Shown here: positions 41,515 through 47,620 of the stretch, piece by piece
Layout: each line of letters opens with the position of its first letter
How positions within the stretch are numbered: the first letter of the stretch is position 1
NCBI GenBank assembly: GCA_946479515.1
Contig: CAMLGF010000025.1
Location: forward strand, 1 to 47,620
Origin: an uncultured Pseudomonadota bacterium
GTDB lineage: Bacteria > Pseudomonadota > Gammaproteobacteria > Steroidobacterales > Steroidobacteraceae
Reading direction: 5' to 3'
DNA length: 47,620 nt
The notes under the pieces: model-generated
What the model was told of the DNA's origin: nothing
The model's input: the letters and a program-made list of their open reading frames with translations, nothing else
Databases searched by the model: none
Program-made: the position numbers and the translations under genes

Positions 41515-41760
41515 ATGAACATCGGCGTCGAGATCAGCCTCTATCCCTTGCGCGACGAGTTCATTCCGCCGATCCGCGGGTTCATCGACCGCCTCAATGC
41601 CGATGGCCGCTTCAGGGTGGTCACCAACGACATGAGCACGCAGGTGTTCGGCCGTTATGAGGACGTCATGGACGCGCTCACGCGCGAGATCCGCCCGACG
41701 CTGGAGCGTGACGGCAAGGCAGTCTTCGTCATGAAGGTTCTCGGGCCGCTGGGTCAGTGA
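41515..41760 (+). CDS. YkoF-like thiamine/HMP-binding protein, single-domain
   Basis: The 81-residue protein has VEISLYPLRDEFIPPIRGFI at the start and NDMSTQVFGRYEDVMDAL in the middle. The SLYP and MST motifs are those of YkoF, which binds thiamine or its pyrimidine precursor HMP. YkoF has two such domains; here there is one, so a dimer would be needed to make the same site. GGAG lies 5 nt before the ATG. The next gene begins in the stop codon (GTGA). It is most likely a cytoplasmic or membrane-side binding partner of the transporter. Confidence 0.8.
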   Translation: MNIGVEISLYPLRDEFIPPIRGFIDRLNADGRFRVVTNDMSTQVFGRYEDVMDALTREIRPTLERDGKAVFVMKVLGPLGQ

Positions 41761-42353
41761 TCTTGGCGCCGGAGCTGGTCAGGACGACCGAGATCTTCGC
41801 GGCGTTGTTCGGTGCCGCCTACGTCGTGCTCGCGGCACGGCGCAACCGGGCCTGCTGGCTGGCCGGCGCATTGAGCGCGGCGCTGGTCGGCGCGTTGTCC
41901 GCGGTGAGGGGTCTGCCCATGCAGGGCGCACTCAATGCGTACTACGTCGCCATGTCCCTCTACGGTTATCTGCACTGGTCGCGCGCCAGCGCCAGAACCA
42001 GCGGCGAATTGCCCATAGGCACCCTGGCGGGGCGCGGGCACCTGGTCGCCGCGGCCGTCATCGTGCCGCTGTCCTGGCTGACCGCGGAGCTGCTGGCGCG
42101 CGAGACCCGCGCCGAGTGGCCGCTGCTCGATTCCCTGACTACCTGGTTCAGCCTGTTCGCGACCTGGATGGCCGCGCAGGCGCGGATCGAGAACTGGATC
42201 TATTGGATCATCATCGATGGAGTGTTGGTGTATCTCTACTACAAGCAAGGAATGCCGATCCTGTCCCTGCAGTTTGCCGCCATGACGGGCCTGGCGTTCG
42301 CAGGTCTCATCGCCTGGCGCCGCAAGCTGCGCTCGCAGCCGGTGACCGCATGA
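41757..42353 (+). CDS. pnuT: PnuC-family transporter, thiamine type (PnuT)
   Basis: The 198-residue membrane protein has about seven hydrophobic helices and the family motifs NAYYVAMSLYGYLHW (about residue 60) and ENWIYWIIIDGVLVYLYY (about residue 145). PnuC relatives move vitamins by facilitated diffusion and depend on a kinase to trap the product. The PnuT branch is associated with thiamine. The TPP riboswitch and the kinase next door support PnuT over PnuC. The start is GTG within the stop of the preceding gene, and the stop overlaps the kinase start (ATGA). Confidence 0.88.
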   Translation: MILAPELVRTTEIFAALFGAAYVVLAARRNRACWLAGALSAALVGALSAVRGLPMQGALNAYYVAMSLYGYLHWSRASARTSGELPIGTLAGRGHLVAAAVIVPLSWLTAELLARETRAEWPLLDSLTTWFSLFATWMAAQARIENWIYWIIIDGVLVYLYYKQGMPILSLQFAAMTGLAFAGLIAWRRKLRSQPVTA

Positions 42354-43297
42354 TCGCCGGCGAACTGTTGCGCCAGGTGCCGGGATGCGAGCACGGAGAG
42401 CCGCCGTATTCGCAGGAGCTGATTGGCGGCGGCCGCGTGAACCGCAGCTACCTGGTGCGCACGCGGCGTGGCCGCTTCGTGGTGCGGCTCAACGACAATT
42501 CGGCCTCGGACCCGGGGCTCGATCGGGAGCGAGAGCTCGCCCTGCATGCCGCGGCTGCCGCCGCCGGCATTGCCACCCCGGTGATCCACGCCGCACCCGA
42601 TGGCTCCAGCCTGATCACCGAGTATCTCGACGGCAGGTTGTGGACGCCGCACTACTTCTCGCGCATGCGCGACCTGCGTTCGCTGGGGCAGCGGCTGCGC
42701 GTGTTGCACGCCGTCGCGCCGCCACCGGTGCCGCGCTACGACCCAATGGTCACGGCGAGGCGCTATGCCGAGGTGATCCTGAACCATGCCGACGACGAGT
42801 CCGGCCGCATCGGCATGCTGCTGATCAGCGGCGCCGAGGCCCTGGAGCGCAGTGGTTGGGGCAGGCGCCCCGCCAGCATCGTGCACGGCGACCTGCATCA
42901 CGGGAATGTCATCACCGCCGACCGCGTGTACTTCATCGATTGGGAGTACGCACAGGTGGCCGATCCGCTGCACGATCTGGCGTGCATCCTGGCGTATTAC
43001 CCGCGAGCCGCTCCGCACGGCGCCTTGCTGCTCGAAGCGTCCGGCCTCGGCGAGACCGGCGCCACCGCCGCGATGCTCGCCGATCTCACCAATGTCTTCG
43101 TGCTCGTGAACTATCTCTGGTACCGCGCGCGACGCGTGGGGCGCACCGTGCCCGCCACCGATCTGCAGCTCGAGTCCGCGGCGCTGCGCCGGCTGCTGAC
43201 GCTGGCGCCCGACGCCCAACCTCGGCACACTAGCGCGGCGAATCTGCGCGAATTTTCAGGTGTCGGGAACGGTAATGGCGACGTTGCAGGTGATTGA
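42350..43297 (+). CDS. Thiamine-kinase-like phosphotransferase (APH fold)
   Basis: The 315-residue kinase has LIGGGRVNRSYLVRTRRGRF as nucleotide loop, the catalytic loop IVHGDLHHGNVI, and the metal-binding FIDWEYAQVADPLHDLACI. This set is shared by aminoglycoside, choline and thiamine (ThiK) kinases. Because it is the last gene of a TPP-riboswitch operon behind PnuT, thiamine is the likely substrate, which would trap imported vitamin. The end overlaps the ferredoxin start by 23 bp. Confidence 0.85.
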   Translation: MIAGELLRQVPGCEHGEPPYSQELIGGGRVNRSYLVRTRRGRFVVRLNDNSASDPGLDRERELALHAAAAAAGIATPVIHAAPDGSSLITEYLDGRLWTPHYFSRMRDLRSLGQRLRVLHAVAPPPVPRYDPMVTARRYAEVILNHADDESGRIGMLLISGAEALERSGWGRRPASIVHGDLHHGNVITADRVYFIDWEYAQVADPLHDLACILAYYPRAAPHGALLLEASGLGETGATAAMLADLTNVFVLVNYLWYRARRVGRTVPATDLQLESAALRRLLTLAPDAQPRHTSAANLREFSGVGNGNGDVAGD

Positions 43298-43589
43298 TCG
43301 GGACGGTGTCTCTCACGACGTGGAAGCGAAGCCCGGGCTCAAGGTGATGGAGATCCTGCGGGAACTTGACTACGGAGTCGCCGCCATCTGCGGCGGCATG
43401 TGCTCCTGTGCAACCTGCCATATCTATGTCGATCCGGCCTGGGCGGACAAGCTCCCGCCGCCGATGTCGGACGAACGCGAGTTGCTGACCGAGCTGGCGC
43501 ACTACCGCGAGAATTCCCGGCTTTCCTGCCAGGTGGAATTCACCGCGGCGTTGTCCGGTCTCAGGGTCACCATTGCCGAAGACGAATAG
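43275..43589 (+). CDS. 2Fe-2S ferredoxin (adrenodoxin/ISC type)
   Basis: The 104-residue protein binds a 2Fe-2S cluster through CGGMCSCATC (three Cys in C-x5-C-x2-C spacing) and a distal Cys in SRLSCQVEF. The C-x5-C-x2-C arrangement with AATCHIYV-like context is that of adrenodoxin-type ferredoxins that serve monooxygenases or iron-sulfur assembly. ATG 43275 is chosen; a GTG at 43260 would add five residues. No partner reductase or P450 gene adjoins; the reductase at 913 is far away. The stop lies in a 14-bp tandem repeat. Confidence 0.92.
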   Translation: MATLQVIDRDGVSHDVEAKPGLKVMEILRELDYGVAAICGGMCSCATCHIYVDPAWADKLPPPMSDERELLTELAHYRENSRLSCQVEFTAALSGLRVTIAEDE

Positions 43590-43616
43590 CCGAAGACGAA
43601 TAGCCGAAGACGAGTG
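43575..43616 (+). repeat. 14-bp tandem repeat across the ferredoxin stop codon
   Basis: GCCGAAGACGAATA occurs at 43575-43588 and 43589-43602, and once more as GCCGAAGACGAGTG at 43603-43616. The first unit encodes the last residues (AEDE) and the stop codon, so the following units are untranslated copies. Confidence 0.85.
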
Positions 43617-43635
43617 ACCGAAGGCGCCTGGCCAC

Positions 43636-44079
43636 ATGGATTTCTCAGCTCGCTGGATGTACGCATTCGCCATCATCGGCGGCGTGGTGGCCGCGTGGCG
43701 CATCTGGCACAACCTGCAGAAGCTGCGCCGGCAGCGGAATGACTCCTGGGATGCACGCCTCATCGACCAGCTGCGCAAGCGGGGGTCCGATCCGTTCAAA
43801 CCGCATGACGTGGATTTCTTCCTCGCGTTTCCGACGCCGGACGGCGCGATGGAAGTCGAGCGGATGCTGAAGGGCGAAGGCTTCGACGCCGAGATCGTCG
43901 ACACGCCCGACAACGGCGAGCTGCGCTACGTCCTGCACGCCCACAAGTCGATGCAGCTCACCGTGCCCGACATGCAGGAGCTGAGCCGCCGCCTCACCGA
44001 GGCGGCGACCGAGCGCAAGGGGCGCTACGACGGATGGTCGGCCAAGCAGGTGCCGATCACCGGCTCGCCGCTCGCCTGA
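43636..44079 (+). CDS. RraB-family ribonuclease E inhibitor, membrane-anchored
   Basis: The 147-residue protein has an N-terminal membrane helix (residues 9-25) and then the RraB domain: DVDFFLAFPTPDGAMEVERM, LKGEGFDAEIVD and DMQELSRRLTEAATERKGRY, ending DGWSAKQVP. RraB binds RNase E and changes its cleavage choice. E. coli RraB is soluble; the anchor here would put it near membrane-bound RNase E. It starts 46 bp after the ferredoxin stop. Confidence 0.85.
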   Translation: MDFSARWMYAFAIIGGVVAAWRIWHNLQKLRRQRNDSWDARLIDQLRKRGSDPFKPHDVDFFLAFPTPDGAMEVERMLKGEGFDAEIVDTPDNGELRYVLHAHKSMQLTVPDMQELSRRLTEAATERKGRYDGWSAKQVPITGSPLA

Positions 44080-44095
44080 GCGTTGGCTCCCGCGG

Positions 44096-44872
44096 TTACT
44101 TCTTTTTCTCGGTCTGCTTCTTGACCGCTTCCGCGGCGGCCTTGATGGCTTCGGGGTCGCCGAGATAGCCGCTCTTCACCGGCTTGAGCTGCGAGTCCAG
44201 CTCGTAGACCAGCGGCACGCCCGTGGGAATGTTCAACTCGGTGATGTCCGCTTCGCTGACATTGTCCAGCATCTTCACCACGGCACGCAGCGAATTGCCG
44301 TGCGCGACCACCAGCACGTTCTTGCCGAGCTTCAACTCGGCGACGATGCGGTCGTTCCAGAACGGCAGCACGCGGGCCAGGGTGTCTTTCAACGACTCGC
44401 AGGCCGGCAGCACGCGCGGATCCAGGCCGGCATAGCGACGGTCGTGGACCGGATGACGCGCGTCGTCGGTGTTCAGCGGCGGCGGCGGGATGTCATAGCT
44501 TCGGCGCCAGATCTTCACCTGCGCCTCGCCGTGCTTCTCCACGGTCTGTGCCTTGTCGAGGCCCTGCAACGCGCCGTAGTGGCGTTCATTGAGCCGCCAG
44601 CTGCGCTCCACCGGCAGCCACGTCAGATCGAGCTCGTCGAGAATGGTCCACATCGTACGAATGGCGCGCTTGAGCACCGAGGTGAACACCACGTCGGGCA
44701 CGAGGCCGGCTTTGCGGATTTCCACGCCGGCGGACTTCGCTTCCTGACGGCCCAGATCGGAGAGGTCGACGTCATGCCAGCCGGTGAACAGGTTTTCGAC
44801 GTTCCAGGTGCTCTGGCCGTGACGGACCAGGATGAGTTTTCCGATGGGTGTTCCAGGAACGATGCCGGGCAT
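44096..44872 (-). CDS. gpmA: 2,3-bisphosphoglycerate-dependent phosphoglycerate mutase
   Basis: The 258-residue glycolytic enzyme interconverts 3- and 2-phosphoglycerate. It has the phosphohistidine motif [33 protein letters not shown], the long insertion of the dPGM type ([11 protein letters not shown]), and [15 protein letters not shown] lies 5-6 nt before ATG 44872; the frame beyond is a shadow. The C-terminal lysine-rich tail ([10 protein letters not shown]) is slightly extended. Confidence 0.96.
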   Translation of the reverse strand: MPGIVPGTPIGKLILVRHGQSTWNVENLFTGWHDVDLSDLGRQEAKSAGVEIRKAGLVPDVVFTSVLKRAIRTMWTILDELDLTWLPVERSWRLNERHYGALQGLDKAQTVEKHGEAQVKIWRRSYDIPPPPLNTDDARHPVHDRRYAGLDPRVLPACESLKDTLARVLPFWNDRIVAELKLGKNVLVVAHGNSLRAVVKMLDNVSEADITELNIPTGVPLVYELDSQLKPVKSGYLGDPEAIKAAAEAVKKQTEKKK

Positions 44873-44921
44873 GCTCGCCTCCGAATTTGGGGGCGCAATA
44901 GTAACCCAGTTGCCGTGCGAT

Positions 44922-45719
44922 TCAGCGGTGCAGGTGCGCGTGCACGCCGCGGGCGCACCAGGTGCGCCGCTCTCGCAGGGTCTCGGCCAGGATGGCGTGG
45001 TTGCCGTGGGCCCGGTCGCGCGCGGCTGGCGGGTGGTGCAGGTGGATGGCCACTCCGCCAAACAGCAACGTCTGGCGCCGCACGCCGGCGTGTGCCAGCC
45101 GGGCGCAGAGTTCCTTGTCTTCGGGTCCCCAGCCTTCGAAGGCCTCGTCGAAGCCATTGACGCGCAGCAGGTCATTGCGCCAGAAGCCCTGGTTGCAGCC
45201 CTTGATGGCGATGAACCCGTTGGCGGCCTGGCGCATCGCCGACGCCAGCAGCGGCGACCGCAGTAGATAGGCCCGGCGCAGCAGCCCGGAGATCGGCGAG
45301 GCGCAGGTGACGCGGGTGCGTGGATTGGCGATCAGTTCCCGGGTGAGCGCCGCGCTCGCCGGCACGCGCACGCCCTGCGTGAAGCAGCCGGGACGCGCAT
45401 GGCACCGGTGGTCGGCGACGAAATACTCGTCCAGCAGCATGTCGCCGTCGATGAACACCAGGTACTCGGCGCTGCTGGCGGCGATGGCGAGATTGCGCAG
45501 GCGCGCCAGCCGGAACCCCTCGTGCGGCTGTGTGACGTCACGCACGGGGACCGCGGATCGGCGCACGAAATCGGCGACCCGCTGGCGCGTGTCGCTGCCC
45601 GAACCGTCGTCCGCGATGACGATTTCGTCGGGCGGAACCCGCTGCCGGGTGACGCTGTCCAGTACCGCGGCCAGGGCATCGGCGCGCTCATGCGTGCTGA
45701 TCAGCAGCGCCGTGCGCAT
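44922..45719 (-). CDS. Family 2 glycosyltransferase
   Basis: The 265-residue GT-A enzyme has the family start ([20 protein letters not shown]), [11 protein letters not shown], the metal-binding [12 protein letters not shown] and a galactosyltransferase-like end ([20 protein letters not shown]). It transfers a sugar from a nucleotide donor, probably for cell-surface polysaccharide or lipopolysaccharide core. Its end is followed by nothing more in the direction of gpmA for 49 bp; its start lies 5 bp from the end of the glutamate dehydrogenase gene, so the two may be co-transcribed. Donor and acceptor unknown. Confidence 0.9.
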   Translation of the reverse strand: MRTALLISTHERADALAAVLDSVTRQRVPPDEIVIADDGSGSDTRQRVADFVRRSAVPVRDVTQPHEGFRLARLRNLAIAASSAEYLVFIDGDMLLDEYFVADHRCHARPGCFTQGVRVPASAALTRELIANPRTRVTCASPISGLLRRAYLLRSPLLASAMRQAANGFIAIKGCNQGFWRNDLLRVNGFDEAFEGWGPEDKELCARLAHAGVRRQTLLFGGVAIHLHHPPAARDRAHGNHAILAETLRERRTWCARGVHAHLHR

Positions 45720-45724
45720 CCTCG

Positions 45725-47620
45725 TCAGCTGCCGGCCAGGCCACGCACCGCATCCACGCCAACGGTGAGCGTGGCGAAATCGGCCGCGCCCCCGGCGCGC
45801 ATTTCCGTGAGCGTGCGTTTCCAGGCGGCCAGCTCGTCCTCACGCCGGGCGCTCCACGAGGCGAGCCGCTGTGGCCACGGCCCGCGGGTACGCATGACCT
45901 GCAGCGTCAGTTCGCGGTGCGCGCGCATGGCCGCGTCGCGCAGCCCGGTGCGCGCCGTGGCCTGCCAGGAACCGTCCACCGACAGTCCGTCGATCTCGGT
46001 GTGCAGCCAGTCGAGGCCGAGCGCGACACCCAACTCGAAGTACACGCGCGCCACGTCGACGACCGGAGATTTCTCGGCGGCCGCGAGCGCCACGATGTCC
46101 AGCGCCGGTTCCAGCATGGCCAGATGCGCGACCCGTCGCGCGAGCTTCTCGGGCACGCCGCCGGCCGTGAGCTCGGTGCGCACCGACTCGTGGCGCGCGC
46201 GCGCCGCGCCATCGAGCACAACATCGATGTGCGCCGCCAGGGTCTCGACGCCGGGACGCAACTCACGCACGGTATTTTCGATGTGCAGGCTGCCACCGCG
46301 CTCGCGCAGCAGCCAGTAGGAGCTGTGCCGCAGCAGGCGCATGCCGCGGTAGAACATGCCGTACTGCACCGCCGCCGGTGCCTTGTTGTCGAGCGCTTCG
46401 ATGTCGAACCACAACGCCCGCATGGCGAAGATCTCGCGTGCGATTGAATAGGCGCGGGCGATGGCGGCGGGATCGGCGCCGGTTTCCTCCTGCGCGCGCA
46501 CCACGAATACCGGCCCCATGCGATTGACGAGGCTGTTGGTGGTCTGCGTGGTCACGATCTCGCGCCGCAGCCGGTGCTGCCGGATCTCGCGCGCGTAACG
46601 CCGGGCTGCGGGCGCCGGAAAATATCGCTGCACTTCGCTGGCGAAGTACGGGTCGTCGGGCAGGTCGGAGTCGAGCAGGTGATCGCTCAGCCATATCTTG
46701 CTGTACGCGAGCACCACGGCGAGCTCGGGGCGCGTGAGGCCGCGGCGCTGCTTGCGACGTTCGAGCAGTTCGTCGTCGCCGGGCAGGAACTCGATGGCGC
46801 GGTTGAGATACCCGCCGCGCTCGAGGGCGCGGATGACGCTCTGGTATTCGGTGAGGCGTTCCGCGGCGCGCTGCTCGAGCACCGAGAGTGCCTGGCTCTG
46901 CAGGTAGTTGTTGTGCAGGACGATGCGCGCGACTTCGGCTGTCATGCTGGCCAGCAATCGGTCGCGCGCGGCACGCGCCAGCCGCCCCCTGCGGGCGACG
47001 TCTGCCAGCAGGATCTTGATGTTCACCTCGACGTCGGAGGTGTTCACGCCGGCGGAATTGTCGATGAAATCGGTGTTGATCCTGCCGCCCGCCTGGTCGG
47101 GGCCGCCGGTCCGCGCGTACTCGACCCGGCCCATCTGCGTGCAACCTAGATTGCCGCCCTCGCCGATGACCCGTGCGCGAATCTCGCGGCCATCGGCGCG
47201 GATGGCGTCGTTGGCGCGGTCGCGCGCCTCGGCATGAGTCTCGGCGTGCGATTTCACGTACGTGCCAATGCCGCCATTCCAGAGCAGATCGACGCGCATG
47301 CGCAGGATGGCGCGCAGGATTTCCACGGGCGTGGCGGCCGCGGCATTCACGTCCAGCAGCTTCTGCATTTCGGGTGACAGGGGGATCGACTTGGCGCTGC
47401 GCGGCCAGACGCCGCCACCTCGGGAAATGAGCTTGCGCGAGTAGTCGTCCCAGCTGGAGCGTGGCAGCGCGAACAACCGCTCGCGCTCGCGGAACGCGGA
47501 CTCGGCATCCGGATTCGGATCGATGAAGACATGCCGGTGATCGAACGCGGCCACGAGCCGCGTGTGCTTCGAGAGCAGCATGCCGTTGCCGAACACGTCG
47601 CCCGACATGTCGCCGATGCC
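45725..47620 (-). CDS. NAD-dependent glutamate dehydrogenase, large type, C-terminal part
   Basis: About 630 residues of a protein that normally has about 1,600 are seen; it continues past the right edge. The segment GIGDMSGDVFGNGMLLSKH at the window end lies in the catalytic domain. WNGGIGTYVKSHAETHAEAR, RVIGEGGNLGCTQMGRVEYA, and GGRINTDFIDNSAGVNTSDV follow, then the helical C-terminal domain of the GDH-180 family. It converts glutamate to 2-oxoglutarate with NAD and is used for amino-acid catabolism. The ATG at 47608 is internal, not a start. Confidence 0.95.
   Translation of the reverse strand, partial: GIGDMSGDVFGNGMLLSKHTRLVAAFDHRHVFIDPNPDAESAFRERERLFALPRSSWDDYSRKLISRGGGVWPRSAKSIPLSPEMQKLLDVNAAAATPVEILRAILRMRVDLLWNGGIGTYVKSHAETHAEARDRANDAIRADGREIRARVIGEGGNLGCTQMGRVEYARTGGPDQAGGRINTDFIDNSAGVNTSDVEVNIKILLADVARRGRLARAARDRLLASMTAEVARIVLHNNYLQSQALSVLEQRAAERLTEYQSVIRALERGGYLNRAIEFLPGDDELLERRKQRRGLTRPELAVVLAYSKIWLSDHLLDSDLPDDPYFASEVQRYFPAPAARRYAREIRQHRLRREIVTTQTTNSLVNRMGPVFVVRAQEETGADPAAIARAYSIAREIFAMRALWFDIEALDNKAPAAVQYGMFYRGMRLLRHSSYWLLRERGGSLHIENTVRELRPGVETLAAHIDVVLDGAARARHESVRTELTAGGVPEKLARRVAHLAMLEPALDIVALAAAEKSPVVDVARVYFELGVALGLDWLHTEIDGLSVDGSWQATARTGLRDAAMRAHRELTLQVMRTRGPWPQRLASWSARREDELAAWKRTLTEMRAGGAADFATLTVGVDAVRGLAGS

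Overview
The window is high-GC chromosomal DNA from a free-living gammaproteobacterium. Gene content (azurin, NAD-dependent large glutamate dehydrogenase, ISC-type ferredoxin, RraB, LpxL, TonB receptor, proBA, PhhA with an Lrp-type neighbour) points to the Steroidobacter/Nevskia/Xanthomonas side of the class, but no rRNA or other decisive marker is present, so the family is an inference. Genes are packed tightly, many with 4-bp stop/start overlaps. No insertion sequence, prophage or CRISPR array is visible.

Layout. 1-768: the beginning of a Tat-exported molybdenum hydroxylase (large subunit cut by the window edge) with its 2Fe-2S subunit. 913-4247: a thioredoxin-reductase-like ferredoxin reductase, azurin, acyl-CoA thioesterase II and a CpcT-like protein. 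4315-8961: a DUF4112 protein, a lipoprotein hydrolase, and an L-2-hydroxyglutarate-oxidase-like and a D-2-hydroxyglutarate-dehydrogenase-like flavoprotein flanking a VOC-like lipoprotein. 9025-14497: desaturase, HtpX, MobB, a polyaspartate-tailed protein, ProB and ProA. 14501-20648 (extending to 21040): a compact molybdenum cofactor (Moco) operon, moeA-moaA-moaC-(mobA::moaD)-(moaE::moeB::rhodanese)-TPR, with two unusual gene fusions. 21093-22415: an LpxL-type acyltransferase and a small secreted protein. 22425-28113: a sugar-acid cluster (secreted aldose epimerase, YtfQ-like binding protein, AraD1-type enzyme, SDR dehydrogenase, and a divergent L-arabinonate-type dehydratase). 28131-32343: signal peptidase I, then a metal-import-like set (small Cys-pair membrane protein, outer-membrane barrel, TroA-like binding protein, ZnuB-like permease) with no ATPase. 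32416-33197: tRNA-Arg(TCG), a perfect 27-bp hairpin, and the wreck of an emrAB-type efflux pump. 33275-38152: ECF sigma factor, Lrp regulator, phenylalanine hydroxylase, a ModF-like double ABC protein and a serine-hydrolase homologue without its catalytic Ser/Lys. 38248-39180: PhzF. 39246-43297: a TPP riboswitch driving a TonB receptor, a YkoF-like protein, a PnuT-like transporter and a thiamine-kinase-like phosphotransferase, i.e. a thiamine salvage operon from outer membrane to kinase. 43275-47620: ferredoxin, RraB, phosphoglycerate mutase, a family-2 glycosyltransferase and the C-terminal part of NAD-glutamate dehydrogenase.

Most interesting points: (1) the Moco operon, where the MobA-like domain is fused to MoaD and MoaE is fused to MoeB plus rhodanese, and where the MoaE-MoeB linker is encoded by a copy of a short palindromic repeat that also occurs intergenically at two other places in the window; (2) that repeat itself, whose central stem differs between copies but keeps its pairing; (3) the TPP riboswitch, whose last helix contains the ribosome binding site of a thiamine-type TonB receptor; (4) a divergent gene pair with start codons only 14 bp apart and no ribosome binding sites, suggestive of leaderless transcripts.

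All functions are read from motifs and family knowledge; nothing was searched or computed beyond reading the sequence.
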